This document shows positions 25,202-36,269 of a stretch of DNA of 64,000 bases, piece after piece (positions within the stretch are counted from its first letter, which is position 1; the number at the start of each line of letters is the position of its first letter). Source of the DNA: Micromonospora carbonacea (GTDB lineage Bacteria > Actinomycetota > Actinomycetes > Mycobacteriales > Micromonosporaceae); NCBI RefSeq assembly GCF_014205165.1, contig NZ_JACHMZ010000001.1, positions 5,810,501 through 5,874,500 of the forward strand, given 5' to 3'. The position numbers and the translations under genes are program-made. The notes under the pieces are model-generated. The model ran no database searches. It was not told the origin of the DNA and saw only the letters and a list, made by a program, of their open reading frames with translations.

Positions 25202-25470
25202 GTCGGCCCCTCCCCTTCACGGCTATCATGCCCAGTCTGTAGCGTCTCGGAACCGCCGACCGCGCAGACTGAAGGATAGCGACCAGCGCTCAGTTGATCC
25301 TTACCGGCGCGTAGGCTCGGGCCTGACCGAAGCGTCGACGCGACGCGGCGCGCGGAGGTCGACGCGGCACGGCGAGCAGAAAACGACACAATTCCCCTTC
25401 GGTGCCGGCCAGGCGCCGCAGCCGAATGCGACGCGAGCAAGCGCCGCCAGCGCGAGCGGAGAAGACAGGC

Positions 25471-26898
25471 GTGACGATCCCGTACCCGAACACCCAACCG
25501 ATGCCGGCCATCGCCGCGGTCACGCCGCCGTCGGGCGCGGCCCGCCCCCGGGTCACCTTCCTCGGCACCGGGTATCTCGGTGCGACGTACGCCATCTGTT
25601 ACGCGGAGCTGGGCTACGAGGTGCTCGGCTTCGACGTCGACGCCGACAAGATCGCCAAGCTGAACGCGGGCGAGGTGCCGATCCACGAGCCCGGCCTCGA
25701 CGAGCTGCTGCGGCGCAACCTGGCCGCCGGCCGGCTGCGGTTCAGCACCGACATCGCCGAGACCGCCGACTTCGGCGACGTGCACTTCATCTGCGTGGGC
25801 ACCCCGCAGCGGGCCGACGGGATGGGCGCCGACCTGTCGTACGTCGAGGCGTCCGTGACCGGCCTCGCCCAGCACCTGACCCGCAAGGCGCTGATCGTCG
25901 GCAAGTCCACCGTCCCCGTCGGCACCGCCGAGTGGGTGGAGCAGCTCGTCGGCAAACACACCCCGCCCGACCTCGGCGTCGAGGTGGCGTGGAGCCCCGA
26001 GTTCCTCCAGGAGGGCTTCGCCGTCGACGACGTGCTGCGTCCCAACCGGATCGTGGTCGGCGTCAAGAGCGACTGGGCCAACGGCATGCTCTACGCCGCC
26101 CACAAGGGCGTCTTCGACCTGGCCGCCACCGAGGACCGCGAGGTCCCGCTGGTGGTCACCGACTTCGCCACCGCCGAGCTGGTCAAGGTCGCCGCGAACG
26201 CCTTCCTGGCCACCAAGATCTCGTTCATCAACGCGATGGCCGAGGTGTGCGAGGTGGCCGGCGGCGACGTCACCCAGCTCGCCAAGGCCATCGGGTACGA
26301 CCCCCGCATCGGCAACCGGTTCCTCCAGGCCGGGCTCGGTTTCGGCGGGGCGTGCCTGCCCAAGGACATCCGCGCCTTCCAGGCCCGCGCGCAGGAGCTG
26401 GGGGCCGGCGAGGCGCTGCGCTTCCTGCACGAGGTCGACCTGATCAACCTGCGCCGCCGGACCCGGGTGATCGCGCTGGCCGCCGAGCTGCTCGGCCGCC
26501 GCGCCGGGCCCGCCGGTCCGGACCTGTCCGGCACCCGGATCGCCGTGCTGGGCGCCACGTTCAAGCCCAACACCGACGACGTACGCGACGCCCCGGCGCT
26601 CGCCGTCGCCGGGCTGCTCGGCAAGGCCGGGGCGGACGTGCACGTGTTCGACCCGCAGGGCGCCGAGAACGCCCGCCGGGTGGCCCCCGAGCTGACGTAC
26701 GAGTCCACGATGGCCGACGCGGTGACCGGGGCGGACCTGGTCTGCGTGCTCACCGAGTGGGCCGACTTCCGCAACGCCGACCCGGTGGCCCTCGGCGAGC
26801 TGGTCGCCGGCCGCCGCGTGGTCGACGGCCGCAACTGCCTCGACGCGACACTGTGGAGCCAGGCCGGCTGGGAGTACCGGGGCATGGGCCGCCCCTGA
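25471..26898 (+). CDS. UDP-glucose 6-dehydrogenase
   Basis: The protein has 475 residues. The NAD-binding motif FLGTGYLGATYA, the catalytic cysteine C295 in GFGGACLPKDI, the lysine in ANAFLATKISFINAMAE and a C-terminal UDP-binding domain (LGATFKPNTDDVRDAPA) are present. It makes UDP-glucuronate for surface polysaccharides. GGAGAAGA lies 5 nt before the GTG at 25471; an in-frame ATG at 25501 is the alternative. It has its own hairpin terminator at 26915. Confidence 0.95.
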   Translation: MTIPYPNTQPMPAIAAVTPPSGAARPRVTFLGTGYLGATYAICYAELGYEVLGFDVDADKIAKLNAGEVPIHEPGLDELLRRNLAAGRLRFSTDIAETADFGDVHFICVGTPQRADGMGADLSYVEASVTGLAQHLTRKALIVGKSTVPVGTAEWVEQLVGKHTPPDLGVEVAWSPEFLQEGFAVDDVLRPNRIVVGVKSDWANGMLYAAHKGVFDLAATEDREVPLVVTDFATAELVKVAANAFLATKISFINAMAEVCEVAGGDVTQLAKAIGYDPRIGNRFLQAGLGFGGACLPKDIRAFQARAQELGAGEALRFLHEVDLINLRRRTRVIALAAELLGRRAGPAGPDLSGTRIAVLGATFKPNTDDVRDAPALAVAGLLGKAGADVHVFDPQGAENARRVAPELTYESTMADAVTGADLVCVLTEWADFRNADPVALGELVAGRRVVDGRNCLDATLWSQAGWEYRGMGRP

Positions 26899-26914
26899 CC
26901 CCCGAACGACGGCG

Positions 26915-26955
26915 GCGACGGCCGGTCCCGGACGAGATCCGGGGCCGGCCGTCGC
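26915..26955 (+). terminator. hairpin terminator of UDP-glucose dehydrogenase
   Basis: GCGACGGCCGG (26915-26925) pairs perfectly with CCGGCCGTCGC (26945-26955), and CCGG/CCGG continues the stem inside. It lies 17 bp past the stop codon. Confidence 0.75.
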
Positions 26956-27141
26956 GCGTCCGGTCCCCCGGCCGGCCGCCCGCTTCGCCCCGGCGGCGAC
27001 CCCGGTCGACCCCGACGGGCTCCCCCGTCGCCCATTCGTCACCGCCGAACCGCCGACAGGTGTCGAAATCCGCGCCGCCTCAGGGCATGCTGCGACAGTG
27101 GTAGTCCACAGTGCGGGCCGGCCGGGTGGAGGGGTGTCGTC

Positions 27142-30100
27142 GTGCAGACCTTTCAGTGCTCCTCGTGCAGTCGGGAGATCAAGCCGGCCGCGCAGTGCCC
27201 GCACTGCGGCGCGCACCAGCCCCAGTGGGCCGGGCACCTCGCGGAGGTCGAGCGGTCGATCGCGGAGATGAAGGCCCGCGAGGCCGCCATCGCCGCCGAG
27301 CAGCGCCAGATCGCCGCGAAGATGCAGGCCGCGCTCTTCCAGCGGGACATCCTGAGCCACGCCACCGAGGAACGCCTCAAGCAGGCCGCCCGCCCCCGAC
27401 GCGTGCTGCGCCGCCGCCCCGGCCGCCGGCCGCCGACCGCGACGACGGGGGCCCCGCCCCGGGTGCCCCGCCAGGGAGCCGCCCCGCCCCCGCCGCAGGA
27501 TCCGCCGCCGCCCCCGCCGCCGTCGGCGGCCCGCTGGCTGGACGCCGACGACCCCGAGAATCCACCGGAGGCGTCGTCGCGCGAGGTGCAGAACATCCCC
27601 CTCGGGCTGGGGGCGCTGCTGCTCGCCGTGGCGGCGGTGGTCTTCGCCCTGGTGGCCACCAGCTCGATGGACGCCCTGTCCCGGCTCGGGGTCCTGCTCG
27701 TCGCCACGGTGCTGCTGCTGCTCGCCCCGCCCGTGCTGGCCCGGCGCGGGCTCACCTCGACCGCCGAGACGATCTCCGCCGTCGGCCTGCTGCTGGTGCC
27801 CCTCGCCGGTTACGCACTGTGGACGGCGGACCTCATCGGCGGCGGGGGCGCGTCCGGCGCGGTCTTCGCCGGGGTGATCTTCCTGGTCACCGCCGCCGTC
27901 GGATTCGGCTACGCCCTCTTCACGGGGCTGCGCGCCCCCCGCTTCGCCACCGTGCTGGCCGCGCAGCCGGTGCTGCCGCTGCTGGCGTACGACCGGGTGT
28001 CCGGGCCGATCGGCTGGGCCCTGGTGCTGACCGCCGTCGCCGTGGTCGACCTCTGGCTGGCCCGTTCGCCGGTGACGGTGGAGCGGCCGGTGCGTCAGAA
28101 CCTGCCGGACGGCCGGCTCGGCCCGCCCGCTCCGCCGCCCCGCCGACCCGCCGAGGACGGCCCCGCCGGGGCGGACCTGTCCGCCGAGGACGCCGTGCAC
28201 CGGCCCGCCCGGGCCGGCCGGACCACCCGGCCCGGCGGGGAGCGGCGGCCGGAGGGCGACCCGGAGGAGGCCGGCGAGGTGCTCGACGCCTCCGCCGGGG
28301 TGCCGGCAGGCGAGCCGCCGGCCCGCCCGGTGCCGGCCCTGCGCGAGCTGACCTGGCTGCTGCACGGCGTCGCGGTGGCGCTGGCCCTGGCGTACGCGGT
28401 GACGGCGGTCCTGCGCGCCGCCTCGCTGCCGACGGCGGCCGGGGCGGGCACGGTGCTGCTGCTGGCCGCCCTGGTGGGGCTGGGCGGCGCGCTGGTGCTG
28501 CGCCGGCCGCCGCTGCCGGACGTGGCCGCCGGCGTGCTCACCCTCGCGGTGATCGGCGCGCTGGGCCGGGTCGCGTCGGTGGCGTTCCCCGGCCGGGCCC
28601 TGCTGCTCGTCGCCGCCGTCATCACCCTCACCGGCCTGGCGGTGCGGGCCCTGCCGGAGGCCGCCCGGCGCGGCCCGCAGCTCGCCTCGGCGGCGGCGCT
28701 CACGGTCAGCGGCCTGGTGGTGGCCGTCGGCGCGCTGCGCGCCGGGCTGGCCCCGGCCCTGGCCGCCGTCCCGGCCTGGACGGCCGACCTCGACCGGTAC
28801 CCCGCCGAGCTGGCCGCCTCCGTCGGCCCGGCGGCCTGGCAGCTCGCCGCCAGCGCCTTCCTGCTCACCGTCGCCGCCGTGCTGGCGCTGCCCGCGCAGA
28901 TCCGCCGCGAGTTCGCGGTGGCCGGTGCGGCGCTGACCGCGCTGGCCGTCCCCGCGTCGTTCGGCCTGGGCTGGGTGGCCGCGCCGTGGCCGCTGGTGGC
29001 CGCCGCGATCGGCATCGGCGCGGTCGGGCTCACCGCCACGACGACCCGGTCCGCCACCGTGCACGCGGTCGCCGCCGCCGTCGTCGGCCTGCTCGGCGCG
29101 GCCGCCGGGCTGGCCCGCCCGGCGCTGACCGCCGCCGTGCTGCTCGCCCTCTTCGTGGGCGGCGCGCTGGTGGCGGTGGTGCCCCGGATCCGGATGACCG
29201 CCGCAGCCGCCGCGGACACCGTCGCCAACTGGGCCGCCGGCGGGGCGGCGTTCGCGCTGCCGGGGTCGGTGGCGGCGTTCGTCGCCGCGACCGTGCCGAC
29301 CGATCCGACGCCGACCCCGGCGAGCCTGCGCGTGGTCACGGTGCCGGTGCTGGCGGCGAGCTTCCTCGCGGTCTGCGTCACCCTCGGCTACGCGGCCCTC
29401 GTGCAGGTCTCCGAGCGGCGCATCCCCATGCCGCTGGCGCTGGGCACCGGGCTCGGGGCGCTGGTGGTGACGGCCGCCGCGTTCACCGCGCCGGGGGGCA
29501 CCGCCGCCGACGCCTGGGTGGGCGCGCTGCTGTTCGTGGCCGGCCTGCTGGTCTTCCTCGCCCCGTCGATCGACGCGGGGCGGCGCGCGGACCTGACACT
29601 CGACGGCTCCGACCTGGCCACGGCGGCGGTCACCGCGGCGCTGGTCGCGACCCTGGTCCGGGTCGCGGCGGTGCTCACCCCGGGCGGGCAGCTCGTGGTG
29701 GCCGCCGCGCTGGTGGCGGTGGTCGCGGTGGTCGCGCGGGCGATGCCGGAGGAGTGGCGGCGCGGGCCGATCCTCGGCCTCGCCGTCGGCGGCACCCTGA
29801 TCGGGCTGCTCGCGGGCTGGAGCGCGCTGCGCGGCGGCTGGGGCGTGCTGGCCGTCCCCGGCCCGATCTGGGCGGGCGACCTGTCCGGCTGGCCGGCCGC
29901 GCCGACCGGCGGGTCCACCTGGCAGGCCCCGGTCGCCTTGGCCCTGCTCGGGGTCGCCGCCGGGGTGCTGCTGCCGCATCCGTGGAAGCACGACGTCTCG
30001 GGCGTCGCCGCCGTGCTCGCCACCATCGGCCTCCCGGCCGCCTTCGAGCTGCCCTGGTGGTCGCCGGTGCTGGTCGGCCTGGCGGTCGCCACGGCCTTCG

Positions 30101-32148
30101 GGACGGCCGCCGCCGCGTCGCTCGACCCGCGCGCCGGGCTGTCCCGGGCGGCCGTGGCCGGGGCGGTCGCCCTGCACGCGGCCGGCGCCGGGCTCGTCCG
30201 GCCGTGGACGACCGCGCTGGCGCTCGGCGGCATCGCGCTCATCGGCGTGGTCGTGGCCGCCCTGTCCCGGGTGTTCGCCGCCCCGCTGGTGGACGACGTC
30301 ACCACCGAGGGGATGCCGCCGCACCTGGTGCAGATCGGCGGGGTCGCCGCCGGGGCGGCGCTGCTCGCGCTCCCCGGCGCGGTGGCCGCGCTGGCCGCCG
30401 AGTCCGGCCGGTCGCCCGAGGTGGTGCTGACGGCCGCGTTGGCCGCGTCGAGCCTGGGTCTGGCCGCGGTCGCCGCGGTCCGCCGGCAGGTGCCCCAATA
30501 CCTTCCGTACGCCAGCGCGGCGATCGTCGGCGGCGCGACCGTCAGCGCCGTCGCCGCCATCGTGGCGGGGCTGCCCTCCGGCGTCTACGCGGCGGCCGCC
30601 GCGCTGCTCGGGGTGTTCGCCGAGCTGGTCCGCGCGTCGACCGTGCCGCCGGCCGGCTCGACGCAACGGGTCCGGCGCTGGACGGTGCTGCTCGACGGCG
30701 CGCTGCGCCGGGCCCCCGACGACGACGGGACGGCGGTGCGTTGGCGGGTCAGTCCGGCGGCCGGCGCGCTGGCCGCCGCGGCGCTGCCCGTCGCGCTGGC
30801 CGTGTTCTCGCTCGCGCCCGCGCTGGAGGTGGCGCTGGTCGAGCCGTACCGGGCGCTGGGGCGGGTGTGGCAGGGGCCGCCGCCGGAGCTGCTCGCCCCG
30901 CCCGCCGACGCGGTCGACCCGACGCACGTGCTGACCGCGCTGCTGCTCACGTTGACCGCGGCGCTGGCCGCCGTCGGGCTCAGCGGCGGGCGGCGGTCCC
31001 GGGCGGTGCCGGTGGTGCTGCCCGGGGCGGCGGTGACCCTGCTGATCACGCCGACGGCCCTGGGCCACGGCTGGCCGGTGAGCGTGCTGGCCGCCCTGTC
31101 GGTGTTCACGATCTCGATGCTGGGGCTGGCGCTCAGCCCGCCCCCGCCGGTCGCGGAGCGGGCGCGGTCGCTGCGTACCGCCCGGGTGTTGGTCTTCGTG
31201 ATCGGCCTGGCCGGCGGCGGGGCCGGGCTGCTGGGCAGCCTGGCCACCCGGGAGCTGACCCTGTTCACGCTGGGCGGGGCGGTCGGCGTGGGCGTCGTCG
31301 CGGCCCTGTACGGCACCACGCAGCGGGCCCGCATCCTCGGCTGGTTGTTCGCCTCGCTGACGGCGCAGTTGTTCGTGCTGGTCGTGGGCCTGGTGGTGGG
31401 CTTGGCCGCGGTCTGGTCCGCGTTCGGGGTGCTGGCCGTCGGCGCGGCCCTCCAGGTGTTCGCCGCGACCCTGCCCCGGCTGCGCCGGCCGGAGGCCCGC
31501 CGCGAGGCGGCCACGGTGGAGTGGAGCGGGTTCGCCGCCGCGCTGATCGCCCTGGCGCTGGCCTTCGACTCGCCCCGGCACATCGCCGCGCTGCTGGCCG
31601 CCTGGGGCGCCGTGCTCGGGGTGGCGGCGGCCCGGCCCGGCCGGCAGCCGGTGGAGCGGCGGATCCTGTTCTGGGCGGTGGTCTGCTGCGAGATCGTCGC
31701 CTGGTGGATCCTGATGCGGGTCGCCGACGTGGCGCTGCCGGAGGCGTACACCCTGCCGTTCGCGGCGCTGGCCCTGCTGGTGGGGGTGCTGGAGCTGCGG
31801 CAGCGGCCGGACCTGTCGAGCTGGGTGGCGTACGGGCCGGCGCTGGTGGCCGCGTTCGTGCCGACCCTGGCGATCGTGCTGGCCACCGACTCCAGCATGC
31901 TGCGGCAGGTGCTGCTGCTGCTCGGCGCGGTGGCGGTGCTGATCTTCGGCACCACCAGCCAGCAGCAGGCCCCGGTGATCGTCGGCGCGACGGTCACCGC
32001 GATCGCGGCGGTGCACGCGCTGTTCAGCCTGGGCCCCTGGCTGGTGCTGATCCCGGTGGGGCTGGTGCTGCTGGTGCTCGGGGCGAGCAACGAGCGCCGC
32101 CGCCGCGCGCAGGACCGCCTCCAGACGGCCCTGCGCGGCATGAGATGA
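27142..32148 (+). CDS. 1668-residue polytopic membrane protein with N-terminal zinc ribbon (SCO7613-type)
   Basis: The protein begins with a zinc ribbon (CSSC and CPHC within the first 23 residues), then a basic, helical, probably coiled-coil part (about 32-85), a Pro-rich linker, and dozens of hydrophobic segments from about residue 152 to 1650, broken by a charged loop near 315-395. This matches the large actinomycete proteins annotated as SCO7613 C-terminal-domain membrane proteins, from memory. The GTG start follows GGAGGGG. It forms a single-gene unit. Function is unknown; a stress or envelope role is only a guess. The hydrophobic part shows repeated LTxxxAAAVxALP-like patterns, suggesting growth by internal duplication. 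Confidence 0.8.
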   Translation: MQTFQCSSCSREIKPAAQCPHCGAHQPQWAGHLAEVERSIAEMKAREAAIAAEQRQIAAKMQAALFQRDILSHATEERLKQAARPRRVLRRRPGRRPPTATTGAPPRVPRQGAAPPPPQDPPPPPPPSAARWLDADDPENPPEASSREVQNIPLGLGALLLAVAAVVFALVATSSMDALSRLGVLLVATVLLLLAPPVLARRGLTSTAETISAVGLLLVPLAGYALWTADLIGGGGASGAVFAGVIFLVTAAVGFGYALFTGLRAPRFATVLAAQPVLPLLAYDRVSGPIGWALVLTAVAVVDLWLARSPVTVERPVRQNLPDGRLGPPAPPPRRPAEDGPAGADLSAEDAVHRPARAGRTTRPGGERRPEGDPEEAGEVLDASAGVPAGEPPARPVPALRELTWLLHGVAVALALAYAVTAVLRAASLPTAAGAGTVLLLAALVGLGGALVLRRPPLPDVAAGVLTLAVIGALGRVASVAFPGRALLLVAAVITLTGLAVRALPEAARRGPQLASAAALTVSGLVVAVGALRAGLAPALAAVPAWTADLDRYPAELAASVGPAAWQLAASAFLLTVAAVLALPAQIRREFAVAGAALTALAVPASFGLGWVAAPWPLVAAAIGIGAVGLTATTTRSATVHAVAAAVVGLLGAAAGLARPALTAAVLLALFVGGALVAVVPRIRMTAAAAADTVANWAAGGAAFALPGSVAAFVAATVPTDPTPTPASLRVVTVPVLAASFLAVCVTLGYAALVQVSERRIPMPLALGTGLGALVVTAAAFTAPGGTAADAWVGALLFVAGLLVFLAPSIDAGRRADLTLDGSDLATAAVTAALVATLVRVAAVLTPGGQLVVAAALVAVVAVVARAMPEEWRRGPILGLAVGGTLIGLLAGWSALRGGWGVLAVPGPIWAGDLSGWPAAPTGGSTWQAPVALALLGVAAGVLLPHPWKHDVSGVAAVLATIGLPAAFELPWWSPVLVGLAVATAFGTAAAASLDPRAGLSRAAVAGAVALHAAGAGLVRPWTTALALGGIALIGVVVAALSRVFAAPLVDDVTTEGMPPHLVQIGGVAAGAALLALPGAVAALAAESGRSPEVVLTAALAASSLGLAAVAAVRRQVPQYLPYASAAIVGGATVSAVAAIVAGLPSGVYAAAAALLGVFAELVRASTVPPAGSTQRVRRWTVLLDGALRRAPDDDGTAVRWRVSPAAGALAAAALPVALAVFSLAPALEVALVEPYRALGRVWQGPPPELLAPPADAVDPTHVLTALLLTLTAALAAVGLSGGRRSRAVPVVLPGAAVTLLITPTALGHGWPVSVLAALSVFTISMLGLALSPPPPVAERARSLRTARVLVFVIGLAGGGAGLLGSLATRELTLFTLGGAVGVGVVAALYGTTQRARILGWLFASLTAQLFVLVVGLVVGLAAVWSAFGVLAVGAALQVFAATLPRLRRPEARREAATVEWSGFAAALIALALAFDSPRHIAALLAAWGAVLGVAAARPGRQPVERRILFWAVVCCEIVAWWILMRVADVALPEAYTLPFAALALLVGVLELRQRPDLSSWVAYGPALVAAFVPTLAIVLATDSSMLRQVLLLLGAVAVLIFGTTSQQQAPVIVGATVTAIAAVHALFSLGPWLVLIPVGLVLLVLGASNERRRRAQDRLQTALRGMR

Positions 32149-32187
32149 AGCGGAGGGGCCCTGCGGCGTGGGTGCCTTGTCGCGCAG

Positions 32188-32262
32188 AGCGGGCCGGGTC
32201 CGCACGCCGTTCAGGGTCCAGCGGGCCGGGTCCGCACGCCGGTCAGGGTCCAGCGGGCCGGG
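32188..32262. repeat. 32-bp tandem repeat, about 2.3 copies
   Basis: Units start at 32188, 32220 and 32252 with AGCGGGCCGGGTCCGCACGC; the third is cut short. They lie between the convergent membrane-protein and purE genes. Confidence 0.8.
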
Positions 32263-32265
32263 CGG

Positions 32266-32757
32266 TCACCTCAAGGAGGCGCGGAGGGCGGCTTCCTTGT
32301 CGGCGACGAGCTGTTCCAGGCTCGCCTGGTAGGCCACCATGCGCGCCCGCAGCTCCTCGTCGGCGGCGGCGAGGATGCGGACGGCGAGCAGCCCGGCGTT
32401 GCGGGCGTTGCCGATCGACACGGTGGCCACCGGCACGCCGGCCGGCATCTGCACGATGGACAGCAGCGAGTCCATGCCGTCGAGGTGCTTCAGTGGCACC
32501 GGCACGCCGATCACCGGCAGCGGGGTGACCGAGGCGACCATGCCGGGCAGGTGGGCCGCCCCGCCCGCCCCGGCGATGATCACCTTGAGGCCCCGGTCGG
32601 CGGCGGTGCGGCCGTACTCGATCATCTTGCCGGGGGTGCGGTGGGCGGAGACGACGCCCACCTCGTAGCCGACCCCGAACTCGGCGAGGGCCTCGCCGGC
32701 GGCCTGCATGGTCGGCCAGTCCGAGTCGCTGCCCATGATCAAACCGACGGTGGTCAT
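32266..32757 (-). CDS. purE: N5-carboxyaminoimidazole ribonucleotide mutase
   Basis: The protein has 163 residues, standard for class I PurE. The N-terminal [11 protein letters not shown] binding loop, [11 protein letters not shown] and [14 protein letters not shown] are all intact, including the catalytic His in SAHRTP. It converts N5-CAIR to CAIR in purine synthesis. Its ATG overlaps the purK stop by 4 bp, so the pair is coupled. Confidence 0.97.
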   Translation of the reverse strand: MTTVGLIMGSDSDWPTMQAAGEALAEFGVGYEVGVVSAHRTPGKMIEYGRTAADRGLKVIIAGAGGAAHLPGMVASVTPLPVIGVPVPLKHLDGMDSLLSIVQMPAGVPVATVSIGNARNAGLLAVRILAAADEELRARMVAYQASLEQLVADKEAALRASLR

Positions 32758-33917
32758 GCCGGCGTCCCCTCCGTCAGCCAGTGGGCGGCCCGGGCGGCCC
32801 GCGCCCGCACGTCCGTCAGGTCGTCGCCGAGCACCGTGACGTGCCCGATCTTGCGGCCGGGGCGCACCTGCTTGCCGTACAGGTGGACCTTCGCGCCCGG
32901 CTCGGCGGCGAAGAGGTGGTGCAGCCGCTCGTCGATGGAGATGCCGCCCGGCTGCCCGCCGAGCACGTTCGCCATCACCACGACGGGGGCGGCGAGCGAG
33001 GTGTCGCCCATCGGATAGTCGAGCACGGCCCGCAGGTGCTGCTCGAACTGCGACGTGCGGGCCCCCTCGATCGTCCAGTGGCCCGAGTTGTGCGGGCGCA
33101 TCGCCAGCTCGTTGACCACCAGCCCGGCCGGGGTCTCGAACAGCTCCACGGCGAGCAGGCCGACCACGCCGAGCGCGGTGGCCAGGTCGATGGCGAGCTG
33201 CTGGGCGGCCACGGCCAGCTCCTCGGGCAGGCCCGGCGCGGGGGCGAGCACCTCGACGCAGATGCCGCCCACCTGCACGGTCTCCACCACCGGGTACGCG
33301 GCGACCTGCCCGAACGGCGAGCGGGCCACCTGCACGGCCAGCTCCCGGCGCAGCGCGACCCGCTCCTCGACGATCAGCCGGGTGCCGCCGGCGAGCAGGG
33401 TGGTCGCCAGCTCGGCGGCCTGCGCGGCGTCGTCGACCGGCCAGACGCCCCGGCCGTCGTAGCCGCCCCGGGCCGCCTTCAGCACCACCGGCCAGCCCTG
33501 CGCGTCGCCGAAGGCGACCAGGTCGGCCGGATCGGCGACGGGCCGCCACGCCGGGTTGGGCGCGCCCAGCTCGCCGAGCCGCTCCCGCATGACCCGCTTG
33601 TCCTGGGCGTGCAGCAGGGCGTCGGCGGGCGGGAAGAGCTTCACGCCCTCGGCGGCGAGGGCACGGATGTGCTCCGTCGGCACGTGCTCGTGGTCGAAGG
33701 TGACCACGTCGCAGCCCTTCGCGAAGGTGCGCAGGGCGGCGAGGTCGGTGTGGTCGCCGTACTGGACGTCGGCGGCGACGAGGGCCGCCCCGTCGTCCGG
33801 GGCCTGCGCGAGCACGCGCAGCGACTGGCCGAGGGCGATCGCGGCCTGGTGGGTCATCCGGGCCAGCTGGCCGCCCCCCACCATGCCGACAACTGGCAGA
33901 CCGGTTCGGGTATCCAT
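32754..33917 (-). CDS. purK: N5-carboxyaminoimidazole ribonucleotide synthase
   Basis: The protein has 387 residues with an ATP-grasp fold. [11 protein letters not shown] is the N-terminal motif, [18 protein letters not shown] the ATP-binding segment and [17 protein letters not shown] the metal/substrate segment. It carboxylates AIR with bicarbonate and ATP. I chose the ATG at 33917; the upstream extension to 33983 has no support, and a TAGGCT -10 box ends 10 nt before 33917. Dispersed repeat copy C lies 54 bp upstream. Confidence 0.96.
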   Translation of the reverse strand: MDTRTGLPVVGMVGGGQLARMTHQAAIALGQSLRVLAQAPDDGAALVAADVQYGDHTDLAALRTFAKGCDVVTFDHEHVPTEHIRALAAEGVKLFPPADALLHAQDKRVMRERLGELGAPNPAWRPVADPADLVAFGDAQGWPVVLKAARGGYDGRGVWPVDDAAQAAELATTLLAGGTRLIVEERVALRRELAVQVARSPFGQVAAYPVVETVQVGGICVEVLAPAPGLPEELAVAAQQLAIDLATALGVVGLLAVELFETPAGLVVNELAMRPHNSGHWTIEGARTSQFEQHLRAVLDYPMGDTSLAAPVVVMANVLGGQPGGISIDERLHHLFAAEPGAKVHLYGKQVRPGRKIGHVTVLGDDLTDVRARAARAAHWLTEGTPA

Positions 33918-33970
33918 CTCGCGGGCCAGCCTAGCGGCGGCTCCGCCACCGGCGAGGATCGGGGCGAAGG

Positions 33971-34019
33971 GTGAGCGGGGCACCCCGCTATACCGAAAGC
34001 GTTAACAGGGGGCCCTTCC

Positions 34020-34024
<5 letters not shown>
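33971..34024 (-). repeat. dispersed 55-bp repeat, copy C
   Basis: Read leftward: TGTAAGGAAGGGCCCCCTGT then TAACGCTTTCGGTAT and the perfect hairpin AGCGGGGTGCCCCGCT, ending CACCC. It lies between the thioredoxin-fold gene and purK. The TAA stop codon of the upstream gene (34022-34020) is inside the repeat's first bases. Confidence 0.9.
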
Positions 34025-36062
<2,038 letters not shown>

Positions 36063-36068
36063 CGGTCG

Positions 36069-36074
36069 ACCATA
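36069..36074 (-). promoter_or_regulatory. -10 box of a probable leaderless promoter (DUF255 gene)
   Basis: Read leftward TATGGT, then 6 nt, then the GTG at 36062. No Shine-Dalgarno sequence lies between. Confidence 0.5.
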
Positions 36075-36138
36075 TCCAGCGCCCGCCGGGGCGGCACCCC
36101 GGTCCCGGGCAGCCCCCCGGGCACCATTAATCGTCTTG

Positions 36139-36167
36139 TTGACACAAAGTCGCCCCACGCCTACCGT
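36139..36167 (+). promoter_or_regulatory. consensus-like promoter of the three-gene operon
   Basis: TTGACA (36139-36144), 17-bp spacer, TACCGT (36162-36167). This is the best sigma-70-type promoter in the window. It predicts a leader of about 96 nt before the ATG at 36270. Confidence 0.7.
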
Positions 36168-36269
36168 GGACTTATCGTCAGATGCACATGAACACGTGCG
36201 GCGCGCGGCGTCGCGCGCGAGCGGGCACCCCTTCCACGGCCACCCACGACAGTCCAGAGATGGGACGTC

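Noticed and set aside
24964..32205. A 2413-codon open frame on the minus strand
   Set aside because: It is antisense to UDP-glucose dehydrogenase and the giant membrane protein. It is a shadow caused by third-position GC bias, with Arg/Gly/Gln-rich sequence and no domains.
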